Shown one piece after another: positions 20,764-31,189 of a DNA stretch of 34,483 nt. The position numbers were made by a program, and so were the translations under genes. Each line of letters opens with the position of its first letter. The first letter of the stretch is position 1. The DNA comes from Gamarada debralockiae (lineage: Eukaryota; Ascomycota; Leotiomycetes; Helotiales; Hyphodiscaceae): the NCBI GenBank assembly GCA_002803225.1, contig NXFV01001468.1:1-34483 (forward strand). The letters run 5' to 3'. The notes below the pieces were generated by a model that had not been told where the DNA came from, ran no database searches, and saw only the letters and a list, made by a program, of their open reading frames with translations.

Positions 20764-21061
20764 CTAGTCCATACAGCAAAACTTTATCTCGTCCTGTTCA
20801 CGATCAGTGAACAGACGTTAAACAAATTTCCGCATACTTACCTCAGTGAGGCGTCTTTGGACGGTCAATATCCAGCGGTTTAGTTGTAGCTGGAGGGCGT
20901 TAGCTGCGTCCACATTCGGACTCAGGCTGTTCAGCTCAGCCTCGGTAAGCACCCACCCTGACCGCGAAATTATTTTCGCCAAAAGTCTTGCTGAGAAGAT
21001 GCAACAACCTCGCCCGATCAACATATCGACCCTCGATAACTTGCTGCAATTGCTTTTCCAT
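20764..21061 (-). CDS. 60-residue intracellular microprotein of an unnamed fungal family (member 1)
   Basis: Exons 20957-21061, 20842-20889 and 20764-20793 encode 60 residues. Introns are 67 nt (donor GTGGGT, branch GCTAAC, acceptor TCCAG) and 48 nt (donor GTAAGT, acceptor GAACAG). The core reads DRARLLHLLSKTFGENNFAV, then LQLNRWILTVQRRLTE, then DEIKF. The gene at 31190 has the same core (RRRLLEKLDMMFGSDNFKV, LRLNRWTVFAPRELSA, EEIK), the same 48-nt second exon and the same 30-nt last exon, so both are real and homologous. No signal peptide or membrane segment. A TAG in frame upstream makes the ATG at 21061 the only sensible start. Function unknown. It lies antisense between kinase 1 and the CorA-like gene. 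Confidence 0.75.
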
Positions 21062-21876
21062 ATTGTAGATCGAAACTTGTCGTATCGGGTTCTAATATTG
21101 ATGGTGGACGATTAATTCCCGGTCTACACGAAGATGCCGCTCGAGAGCACTGGTTGAATGGCGATTCACCCACACACCCTTCAACATTCTTACGGGCTCC
21201 TTCTGGCCAAAGGGAATCTCGGATGCAACGCCACGTGGATCGGTCTGCAGTGGATTGATGCTGCAGCTGATTTAAGCAGTTCACCTGTGATTGGATGATG
21301 GGGCTGCAAAGTCGAGTGGCATATGCAGACAGACACACCTATTTTTCGAGATTTTCAGGCGGAAGCATTGGTTGATACACACCACCACGAAATTTTTCCT
21401 CCAGTAGATGACATATTCGGGCTGGTGCAGATATTACCCGCATGAAGCCACTTCTAACGTCGGGTCCCAAGTGACATAGCCTGCCACGATCAATTGGCAG
21501 GACTGCATTGACATTCTGAGTGAGCACATTTTGACGGATAAACTCAGTTCACTGGGGCGAAGCATTGCCGTCACATCTGACACGAATTCTCATCTCATTC
21601 GGGCGACCGAACCCTCAGGCTCTTAAGGGCTAAGCTGGACGGATATTACTGATTGACTGCTAGCTGGCTGTTGTAATTTGCATTATTCATTCTACGTTAT
21701 TGGTCGTGGGATATTCGAAGACAGAATCATGCTCGCTGACTGTCCAAATCCAAATTACACAGCCTTCGCTTGCGGGACTGCAGTGAGTTAGGAGCTTGAG
21801 ACCTGTCGAGACACTACTTTGGGATCTACAAATGAATTCGCTCTAGTCTCTCAAATCAACAATAGAAGAGGAAGTC
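21062..21876. other. Divergent upstream region of microprotein 1 and the CorA-like gene
   Basis: About 800 bases without a supported gene; it must hold promoters for both flanking genes. Short frames here have no family features. Confidence 0.5.
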
Positions 21877-23813
21877 ATGGATAAAGAAATTGGAAGACAT
21901 TTGAACTGGGAGAATTCCCCAATACTTGAAGAGGATGCCACAGACTTTTCCACAACCTTTTGCGACGACTATCCTGAGGAATCTAACCTTGAGGTTATGA
22001 GATTGTGCGAAAAGCCAGGCATCCCGAATGATAGTAAGCTGTCATCACATTTTTGGCTCCAAGAAATATGTTTTGGAGGAGAGCTCAACCAACTCGCCGT
22101 ACGTCCGTCTTGCTGCCTTTCTTTCTGTTATGAATAAGCTAACAAGATCTGAAGCAATTGTCCGATCCATGCCAAATATTTTACATCCAACAAAAGCATT
22201 CATACACAAGGCTTTATATCACACGTGTTCTATTTGAGGAACTTCTCTATGAATACTCTGTCTTTTCTTGTATTTGGGATTTCATGCTGCCTTTTAGCTT
22301 CAAGACTCATGAGTCAGACATTGGGCATGCCCCTTATAGGTTCCGCCAGCTCGGACCACTTTCTCTACCTAATACGACGTTAGGTTCCTTTGGTAAGTCA
22401 AGCTGTGACATTGTGTCTGAATAAATGTTAAACATTCAACAGAATGCGCCTATGGATATCGCTATGTTAAACTGAACGGTCGTTCTCATATGATGAAAGA
22501 CAATCCGGATTATGATCCTTGGTCTGTAAGACAGACTGCAGTTTACCAACAGTACAACAGTGCTATCGACAAGGTCATTTTCGTTCTTATTACCCCTTCG
22601 GATGAAGCAAGAATGAGTCTTGAACAGGAAGTGCTCAGGTTAAGAGGGAATCGAAATCGTCTTAACCCTTTCCATCTTCATCTGATGCTTGTTGCGACGA
22701 TGCACGAGAATTGGAGGTTATATATACGCAGTCTAGAGCACGGCTTAACGAAGCAGGTGAGCCAAGCTCTATCATACTCCATCGTAGAATAGAGTACTGA
22801 TTCCGAACAGTCGAACCGGGTGACACTGGCCCAAGTCCAAAGCGATAACGAACGACTATCACCACTGACTAATTTCGATATGAATTTCGTGGATCGGCAG
22901 AGGTTGAAAATGACAGAAGATAAAATACTTGATCTAGTTATCATCTTCGAATCACTTTACATCACTCTCTCGAAGCTTCATCTACAGTGCAGGAACCATT
23001 GTATGGGCGGCAACTGCGTAGATTGCAGCTGCGCAGCTATACTTGAAGGCTTCGAGGATCAAATGCAGCATGTGCAACTTAATTTGAAGAAAGCAGATGT
23101 GCTGTACAAAAGAGCCCAAAGTACAGCCAAATTGGTATGGTTTAAGCATCAAACTTCAAAGACCAGTTCATCTGATAGGTCTACCAGCTCTCCGATTTAC
23201 TTGAATATGAGAATGCTCATATTGGACATCTCAACGAGAAGTCGCTCAATGGGCTGGTGAAAGAAACAAAGGACGAGAATGCCAAGATGATGATCCTCAC
23301 GGTATGGTTCAGGATTACAACAGGCACTGATCACAGTGCTTACGGTTTTCTAGGAGCGAAGTACTCAGGATGCAGCAGCAGTGAAAATTTTGACAGTCAT
23401 CACGCTCATCTATCTTCCAATGACTGTTGTCGCGGTGTGTGAATCCCTTTCCTCGCGCTTTAGTCCAAAGCTTATTATTTCAGAGCATATTTTCTAGCCA
23501 ACTTATTCGGGTCAATGAAAATGGGCAAGTCTCAGTTGTTACAGGAGCATATTGGTTCGGGATTGTGACAGTGCCTCTCACGCTCGCAACATTTGTGGCT
23601 TGGAGGTGTTGGCTGTCCCATACAATGAGGGTATATAAGCGTAGGACATCGGCTGAGCCAAATGTTACAGCTACCGAAAAGCCCGAAACCGGTCGGTGTC
23701 TGCAATCTTATTTCTGCCTGATAGAATGGCCTGTCCAGTGGGTCAGCAGGTTCGTATTCAACATGCGAAATCGGGGTAGAGGGCGAATAACCGACAGCGG
23801 TCATGGAGCCTGA
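21877..23813 (+). CDS. Fungal CorA-like membrane protein
   Basis: Seven exons (21877-22098, 22155-22392, 22443-22756, 22811-23134, 23179-23301, 23354-23434, 23484-23813) give 543 residues; the six introns are 44-56 nt and all phases agree. The N-terminal soluble domain has the fungal CorA-like pattern: SYTRLYITRVLFEELL, FLDF-like WDFMLPFSFKT, FECAYGYRYVKLNGR and DPWSVRQTAVYQQY. A long helix with LLEYENAHIGHLNEKSLNGL and KETKDENAKMMILTERST leads to TM1 (about 418-440, LIYLPMTVVASIF) and TM2 (about 456-478, YWFGIVTVPLTLATFVAW). True CorA channels have GMN after TM1; here it is missing, so Mg2+ transport is doubtful. Such proteins are common in fungal accessory loci; the role is unknown. It is flanked by the two kinases. 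Confidence 0.85.
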
Positions 23814-24543
23814 TACCAAGGTGATGAAAGAAGGGCGTTCACGGACCGGAACGCGGGCGGAAGGTTGAAGTTGGTGTGGGCGCGACCCCAACCACGTTGC
23901 ATGGTGGCGAGCTGCGAGCAATCCCTTTGGAGCCGTGCGTAAGCGGAAGGGGGTCATGGTAGGACTCGCTTAATGGACGCCCTCCTAACGTGCACTGGAC
24001 GGATTGATGGGCTAGTGTCAATTTCAAATGAACCTTCTGGGAAGAGTGTGCCAGCTGTTAACCAATCCCCGATCAAAATTAAGGATTTCATGGAGCAGGC
24101 CGGATGCCTCGTTGAGAGCCTCGTTCACGCGGCTCTGTCCTTCCTCAGAGGTGGCCAATGCTCCCTCCGTGCCGTTCTCTCGCACCCCTCTTTTTGAGTC
24201 AATCAATATTCATAGTAGAAAACTACATTCAACTTAAGAAAGCCCTTCTGTGACTTTAATACAACACTCTGCACTACTGACACTTCAAAATTTCAACCCC
24301 ATTCAACTGTCTAATCACTTCTCGTCCCTTTAGGCAACTTTTCGCTTCGTTCCTTCTCTCTAGAGACTCCTTCTCGCTCGGCACTGGTACCGTATCATTC
24401 CTCATCCCTGATGATTCAAGTTCACGGAATCACCTACATTATTGTCTGCACAACCCTTCTGGGTGAGTCCACCAACCTTGATGTGTTTCTCATGCTTCGT
24501 TCTGAGCTTTGTAAGATTAAAAAAGACTTATTAAAACATCTAG
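23814..24543. other. Upstream region of kinase 2, probably with its 5' exon
   Basis: An ATG at 24411 opens a short frame and is followed by a good splice donor (GTGAGT, 24463), but its phase does not fit the acceptor at 24543. A weaker donor at 24485 would fit. The rest is pyrimidine-rich promoter-like sequence (24290-24410) with no gene. Confidence 0.45.
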
Positions 24544-26620
24544 AAATCGAAAATCGCTCACGGACAGCCTTATCGAACCGGATTTTTTTAAGCAATTACT
24601 GTCAGCTCGAGAGTGCGGGCTTGGAGGAACTGGACTAGCAAAATTGATACGAGACATTATTTATTCTGTCACATCTCCTCCCGGACGAAAAATGCCACGG
24701 ACACCAGAAGCAACGAGGACCCTTGCCCAAAAGCTGCAGGCAGAACAGTTTGAGTGGCCTGACGAGAAAAACCAATGGATTATCCCGATCAAGCGCTTGG
24801 AGGAACTGGTTGTCCCCGAAAGTGTGAGAGAAGAGCTCATAAGAATATCGTCACTCGCTGTGAGTGAGGAACAGCCCACAAGAATATCTTCGCCCCCTAT
24901 TAGCGAGGAAGAACTTGATTTCTATACCCGAGAAATCTGCGAAACAAGAAAATTGCTGTTCGCCCTTACAATCTGTGGTTGGGGGGATAGAAACAAATGT
25001 TACAAAGTTATCCGAGACGTCGTGGACGAAGGGATAACAGACTCTGATCTGCCATTCGATCGTGTCCACGTCAAGGGGGTAGAGCCAAGTTGGAATTCTC
25101 GTAGATCCTACAAGCTGTGTGTAAAGCGTCATGCTCAATGCACAGAACCAAACCATGGACAGCAATGTGCGATTCAGGCTATGTGGGACTGGCCGCAGAA
25201 CGAAATAGATGCATTCCTCAGAGACCAGTGGATGGTACTGGCACCGGTATTTCGAAAAGAAGCAGGGCAGCCTACCCATTACGATTTGGATCGCAGGATC
25301 CTTCTGCCCTTCACGGAAGACCATGAAGTAGATGGGATCCTCACTGGAGGATACAGTGAAGTGTGGCCAGTGCGGATATGCGAAGGTCATCAGTACCTTT
25401 ACCAGTCACCCAACCATCAGGTAAATTTGAAAATATCTTCAGTCTAAATTTATTAGCTGATGGACAGCAGGAGAAAGAGCCTCTTTTGGCCGTCAAGCGA
25501 CTATTCTCGTCAAATCCACAAGAATTCGAGAACGAAACACAGATGCTCATAGCACTGACCAACGAGAAACATCTACATCTTGTCGAGCTACTCGCAACCT
25601 ACAAATACAACTACAAATATCATCTTCTGTTCCCTTTTGCCAAAGCCAACCTGCGTAGCCTCTGGGAGTCCTTTCCAGAACCGCAACAAGACGCCGACAC
25701 CTATCAGTGGGTTCTCGATCAAATGACAGGTCTTGCATCCGGTCTGAACGCCATCCATAGTTATCGGTCGAATATGGCATACAACCAAGACCTGGGAAAT
25801 CTAGGTATTACGCGGTTCAGGCAATCTGCGAGAAGAAATGTCGTCGTTGCTACAGAGGAAGAAAAGTTTGGACGACATGGTGATCTCAAACCGGAAAACA
25901 TTTTGTGGTCAAGCGAGCTGCAAACCGCTGGCCCTGCTGGCATTCTCCAGATCACCGACTTCGGTCTAGGCCGTTTTCATCGTATCGAATCAAGATCCAG
26001 GGTGGATCCCAAGACTGTTGTCGGCTCAGCAACCTACATACCCCCCGAGAGTAAGTAATTCTCGAAGCAGTTCTTCACTATTCTACCAGACTTATGACTC
26101 TAGACTTCTATTAGTAAGCCGTCCTGGGAGTTAGGTTATGTCTAGCATCGCATGAATCCCCGCTTGGCTCTCTTATTCACCCCTTTTTCGAGCAGCTGCT
26201 AACTCTGGGCACTTCGCAGTATCACTCGAGCAGCTTGTTTCTCGCGCATACGATATTTGGAGCTTGGGTTGCGTATTTCTTGAATTTGCCACTTGGTTAC
26301 TAGAAGGTTGGGCCGGCCTGGAGAGATTCGCGGACTTGCGAAAGGAGATTGCACCTGATAAAATCGAAGATGATACATTTTACTCCTTAGTCCCAGGAGG
26401 TGCGATAGTACGACATGGAGTTCAGGGCTGGATGGAGCACCTACACAGAAATCCACGTTGTTCCGATATGGTCCACGAACTACTGCAACTTTTGCAAAAA
26501 AGGCTCCTCGTTGTGGAACCCGGGTCTCGAATCAAGGCCGAGGGCTTATATATTGAGCTGAGAAGGATGCTCCAGAAGTCAAAGGAATCCAAAGAGTACC
26601 TTGTTGGAAGGACTGGGTAA
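24544..26620 (+). CDS. Fungal Ser/Thr protein kinase with conserved N-terminal region (paralogue 2)
   Basis: Exons about 24544-25420, 25468-26050 and 26220-26620. From the in-frame ATG at 24692 the product is 570 residues, but coding sequence clearly starts earlier: DFFKQLLSARECGLGGTGLA and KLIRDIIYS precede it in frame after a CTAG acceptor at 24543, so the true first exon is upstream and unresolved. Intron 1 (47 or 50 nt) ends in a CAGCAG tandem acceptor; intron 2 is 169 nt (branch GCTAAC). The N-terminal block FEWPDEKNQWIIP, DSDLPFDRV and RDQWMVLAPVF matches kinase 1. The core has GGYSEV, LLAVKRL, HGDLKPEN (25876-25899), TDFGLG, IPPE and YDIWSLGC. Catalysis is plausible, with a degenerate G-loop. 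Substrate unknown. Confidence 0.82.
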
Positions 26621-27110
26621 TAGAGATACCACAGTTACAGAAATGACTCTTGGGGAATTCTTGGACGTTCTTCCCCCGGAGAGTGGAGTCATCTGTGACT
26701 CGGCTCGGGAGCTCTGCTTCATAACGTCAGGCAAGACACTCCCTGCGTTCCCAAGACCCACCTACTAGTATGCCTGTTGGAAGTACAAAGGCTTGAAACT
26801 TTGAGAAATTGTGACCCAGGACTGGGTACAAAAGTTCATGTGAACACTTTGTGTAACAATTGTGGCGTTGGGTTTGAAACTTCCCCGTTTGGCATCAGCG
26901 TGGTATCCAGGTGTATTTGTTGGTCGCTCATTCGAATTAGCAAATGTAAAAACACTCGAACCAAGAAAATTCATTCTTGCCAACTCAAATTCTGCGTAGT
27001 TATATATCGCTGTCATATTTACGAGGAAAAGACCCTACTCAGTCCTGCTGACTATCGCCACACAAGAAAATGAGTCAATTTTGCTGATTTTCGAGGCTCC
27101 TGTACTACCT
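26621..27110. other. 3' flank of kinase 2
   Basis: Ordinary-composition sequence without supported gene, ending at a sharp switch to poly-T and AT-rich DNA at about 27111. Confidence 0.5.
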
Positions 27111-27899
27111 TTTTTTTTTTTTTTTTTTTAATTTTTTTTTATATATATATAACACTTAAAATTACTAAATCGATTATAACTCTACAAGATAACACTCGAT
27201 TTATAAGGTAAGTTAATTAAAATGTACGCCTTTATTAGCTCTTTTTAACCCTTGAAAGAATAGTTGGCAAAATAGCTTTTAGGCTGCCAATCATGACACT
27301 TTTAATCCTTTAAAGACTATTATAAAAGTCCTTACTTTAAAACATTTATAGAGTTAATTACTAATTTTCTTATTACTTTTAAATTTGTTTACAAAGGCGG
27401 GTTAATTTACAAAATATTATTTAATATTATAAAGATAATTAACTTATAAAATTATATCTTTTACATTATATTAACCTTTAGTTTCTTTTCTTTTAATTTC
27501 TTTAAAAGATTTGATATTATAGGGTAGGTAACCTTAAGTCTATAGGATAACTCTAAGAAGTTAGCGATTTTATTTTAATAAACATAAGATATCTATTTAG
27601 TAATCTAAAGTATTACTTCTGTTATTTCGAAGACAATTATACAGAGTCTCCTAACCTCTCTCTATTTAAAGATCTCATATATATTCTCTTTTGTTCTATC
27701 CTTTTCTAAATTTAACGAATAAGCTTCCTTATAGTACTAAATAGGGCTATGATTACATCAAAGTCAGGTTTCAAGGCAAATTCTAGCGAGTGTATTCTTA
27801 ATTCTTCTTATAACCACGGTTCGGCCATGTGACCTTTGTTATTGTCACGTGCATGTTCGCTTAACCTAGTGAGCAACTGTATTTAAGCCTAAGGGTTCT

Positions 27900-28290
27900 T
27901 GTGTTAGTTCTGGCGACTTGTCACCTGACCTTAGTCCTAGTGATTTGTGATAGATCTGGCGGCTTGTCACCTGACCTTAGTCCTGGCGACTTGTCACTTG
28001 ACTTTAGTCCTAGTGATTTGTAATAGTTCTAGTGACTTATCACATGGTTCTTACAATTGTAAGAACCCTCGCTTAGATTACATATACTTAGGATTTTTGG
28101 AGATATCACTTAATCGCGTTAATTGCGCGCGAGTCACACATTAGCTTAGCTAGTATATCCTAGAGTTATATTAGACTTTTTATACTTATAGAACCTTTCC
28201 CTTTTCTCCTTAGCTTATTTTTATTAATTTAGTATTTTACTACATAGGGTCTTTAATGTATGAGATCCCAATATATAGTACTATTATATT
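27900..28290 (-). mobile_element. RIP-degraded LTR copy, inverted relative to the one at 29396
   Basis: It begins TGTGTTAGTTCTGGCGACTT, matching the reverse complement of the intact LTR (TGTGACAGTCCTGGCGA) with C-to-T changes. Repeats of CTGGCGACTTGTCACCTGAC follow, and further on ATAGAACCTTTCCCTTTTCT and TTTAGTATTTT match in order. The right end near 28290 is approximate. Confidence 0.6.
28046..28067. repeat. 22-base perfect palindrome
   Basis: GGTTCTTACAA followed directly by its exact reverse complement, with no spacer, inside the degraded LTR copy. Confidence 0.8.
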
Positions 28291-28875
28291 ATACTAAGCT
28301 CTTTGCTTTGTCTAGGAAGGTATTAAGAATATCCCACAAATTAAATAGTTATAGTATAATCCTATAAATGAAACGCAGCTAATATAGCGATATAAACTAA
28401 AAGCCCTATAAAGGGCAAACTACTTAAAAAGCAACCCATAATCTAATACCTTATACCTCTAGAGTCTTTCTAAATAGTATAAACCTATTTCCCTTTACTC
28501 TAAGATTGCTAATTGGTGCTGGTCTAAGATCGTTAATTAGCTATGATTTTTAGCGTTAAATTTAAAGTTTACTATTGGCTAAGGAGCATTAGCGCTTTTA
28601 AGCTCTAATAGTACGTGAGGAATATCAAAATTATTCAATTATTAAAATTAAATTCTAAAAGCATTTAAAAAGCGACTTTATTAATATTATATAATTAATT
28701 TAAGAATATAAGGTTATAGCATTAATTGAAGCGATATTTTTAGACTATACTTATACTAGTGCTAAAGCTATAATAGTAGAATTATTATAGTTATAATCAA
28801 AGACTTACAATTTAATAATTTTAATGTTTTTCGCTTAAATTAAAACACGTGATACTCGATTTCTAGATCATATAT

Positions 28876-29043
28876 TGTAGCGGGGTCACATGGTCAATGG
28901 GCACGTGGTTCGCAGACATGTAGTTCATGGCACGTGACCTCCAGACAACATAAATATCGCGCGCGCAGCTAGCTAGTTCTTCAGGCAGTTCACACTCCAA
29001 CAATACATTCATTACCTCTTGACTTGCAGTCATCCCCACTACA
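28876..29043 (+). mobile_element. Short LTR-like repeat, copy A
   Basis: 168 bases bounded by TGTAGCGGGG and CCCCACTACA, i.e. TG..CA ends with a 10-base inverted repeat (one mismatch). Inside are CACGTGG, CACGTGACC and an AT-box (ATAAATATCG), then CTTCAGGCAGTTCACACTCC. The size and the promoter-like contents fit a short or TRIM-type LTR. Confidence 0.6.
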
Positions 29044-29054
29044 ATACTTTATAT

Positions 29055-29216
29055 TGTAGTGGGGTTTTGTGGTCCATGCGCACGTGGTTTGCAGACACGT
29101 GATGTAGGATCAGTATAAATATCGTGCGATGCGCGCAACTTGTACTCTTCTTTCTTCAGGCAGTTCACACTCCAACAATACATTCATTACTTTGACTCGC
29201 AGCAAACCCCAATATA
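29055..29216 (+). mobile_element. Short LTR-like repeat, copy B
   Basis: 162 bases in direct orientation 11 bases after copy A, starting TGTAGTGGGG and ending CCCCAATATA (a mutated CCCCACTACA). It shares GCACGTGG, TATAAATATCG and CTTCAGGCAGTTCACACTCC with copy A. Confidence 0.6.
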
Positions 29217-29395
29217 ATATTAGCACTTAAGAATAGCCCTTTAGCTTTATAAGCCTTTTATAATTTAAATAAGGCTAAACTAGGACTGCTAGTAAATCTT
29301 AGCTATTAGCTAAAGTATACCTAATAGATATATTTCTTAAGGCAAAAGATAATAATAATAGACTAAAGAGCTAAGCTAAGCTTAAAGACAAGCTT

Positions 29396-29798
29396 TGTGA
29401 CAGCTCGACGAAAGGGGGTCTCACAGGGGAGACACTTCGACGAAAGTACTGTATTTGCGAAAATACTAAACTAACGATAGAAGGAAAAGGTTCTATGAGT
29501 ACAGGTACAATATATCTCCAGTGGGCGCGCTAGCGCTAGCTCCCGCATTCCAGGTCGAGTGAATCCCTTCCTTCGCTACAAGGCGCGTGAATCGAACGTA
29601 GTCAGGTGACAAATCGCCAGAGCAAATCGCCTGAACATGATCAAGTGACAAATCGCCAGAACTATCATGTGATCTAATATAGGCGATTTGGTATGGGCGG
29701 TTTGGTATGGGCGGTTTGGTATGGGCGGTTTGGTATGAGCGGTTTGGTATGGGCGGTTTGGTATGGGCGGTTTGGTGACATTCGCCAGGACTGTCACA
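29396..29798 (+). mobile_element. Solo LTR, 403 bp, with 5-bp target site duplication
   Basis: The element starts TGTGACAG and ends CTGTCACA (8-base perfect inverted termini with TG..CA) and is bracketed by AGCTT at 29391-29395 and 29799-29803. The exact 5-bp duplication marks a retrotransposon-type integration. No internal retroelement sequence is attached, so it is a solo LTR left by recombination. It contains the 14-base tandem array. Confidence 0.82.
29690..29773 (+). repeat. Six tandem copies of a 14-base unit
   Basis: The unit GGTATGGGCGGTTT is repeated six times; five copies are identical and the fourth has one G-to-A change. Partial units flank it (GGCGATTT before, GGTGAC after). It is not a CRISPR array since there are no spacers. 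Confidence 0.9.
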
Positions 29799-30420
29799 AG
29801 CTTATTTCTAGAGAGGGGGTGATATTATAAATTGTACGTATAATAGCTAAGGCTCTTTATATGATTTAAGTAAAGGCTTTTACAATTATAAAAACTATAT
29901 AATCTTCTTAAGAAAATCCTAAGTACCTTAGATCCTTAGGCATTAATTCCTTACAAATAGCCTATATAGCTAAAGGAACTAGGGAATTAGTTGCTAAGTA
30001 ATGTAATAGCCACTAGTGTATTAATTAGATATTTGTACAAGTCTAGGGAGTTCTAAACCTTCTTTCCTTAGCTTTAAATAGTTGTAATTAAACCTATTCT
30101 ACCTTGCCTTCCAGGCCCTGAATTTGGATTCGTGACAGTACATAGGTTAGCTATAATTAATTTAAGAAGTATTTATAGACAATTGTCTAGCAAATTTAAG
30201 TGTAATCTTAAGACTACTTACTATAAGAGTATTAATAAGAGCTTTAATAGCCTTCTTAGTCAAATTAAACCTCTTAGGAGTAGTTTTAGCTACCTTTTTT
30301 TTTTTTTACCTTTTCTAGCGGTCATATTAACGGCCTAAATAGCTTCAATTTAGATTTAGTTTATGTAATTATTTTACAGGTGCGTTGTGTGATTTTCCTT
30401 AGGGGTTAAAAAGTTACTTT

Positions 30421-31189
30421 GCGTTGGGTTGGGGGGGAAGGGGTTCTCCGCAAAGAGCGGTGTATCGGAGGAAAGACGCTTACATCGCATGTCACACTAT
30501 GCGACGATATTGTACATACGCCAGTGGGGCCGTGTCTTCAGCTTCCATCGGAAACGGGAGAGAAAGGTCAGTCCTCCTTTTCGTCGGACTTGTCCAAATT
30601 CCATCAACCAACTCAACTGAACGTTTTGCCCGAATGCAATGTGCAGTGTTAGTTGTCGTTACGAGGTGCGTTGGCAAGGTGTCTCTGGAGAAGTGATAGC
30701 CTTATCACTCGGTCTTGTCAGGGCTTAATGGCTCTGTTACCAATTACCCTCCTTGTACAAGCTCTCGGAACCATTTCGGGCCTTTGCAACGAATAGTCTG
30801 CCAGAAGGAACGCCCAAGGCTGCGCATTTGAAGCTAGCCAAATGCGGCTTGCGTACTTTTCGTATATCCAGCCTCGTCACAAAGGAGGGCACACAACCAG
30901 GGATATGACTAGCAGGATTACAACTCCGCGCTTGAAACCTCTGATTCTTAAATCGGTTTTTACTACACGGCTGTCGGCTTAACCAATTATTACTCATATT
31001 AAACCAAGGCATTGGGCAATGTCTTTGTTTTACTCAGCCCTGCGCAAAGCCTTGAAGCCGTCAATTGCCGCCTCAGTCCTTAGATTATCAGGACTTTGTG
31101 CGCTACGCTACAAAAACTTCTTATATATACCCCAGTCTCCCTCAATGTTCGGCGAGTCCCCAACATGATTTTCTAGTGACTTCAAAATC
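30421..31189. other. Return to normal composition, no supported gene
   Basis: After the AT-rich island the base composition returns to that of the left side. Frames overlap on both strands around 30420-30700 without any family feature. The promoter of the next small gene should lie at the right end (a TATATATACC-like stretch near 31122). Confidence 0.45.

Larger units (their letters stand above)
27111..30420. mobile_element. AT-rich, RIP-like transposon relic island
   Basis: From a T-rich run (27113-27140) to about 30420 the DNA is very AT-rich and full of TA and stop codons in every frame, with no coding signal. Islands of higher GC inside it are the LTR-like repeats listed separately, presumably younger or less mutated insertions. 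This is the pattern left by C-to-T mutation of repeats in ascomycetes; dinucleotide indices were not computed. Confidence 0.75.

Noticed and set aside
21877..23813. Functional Mg2+ channel of the CorA family
   Set aside because: The GMN signature after TM1 is absent, so only CorA-like is claimed.
24411..24638. 75-codon ATG frame upstream of kinase 2 as a separate gene
   Set aside because: Its second half overlaps, in another frame, the conserved N-terminal coding sequence of the kinase; at most its first part is the kinase 5' exon.
29690..29773. CRISPR-like array
   Set aside because: Units of 14 bases are directly contiguous without spacers and the genome is eukaryotic; it is a minisatellite in an LTR.
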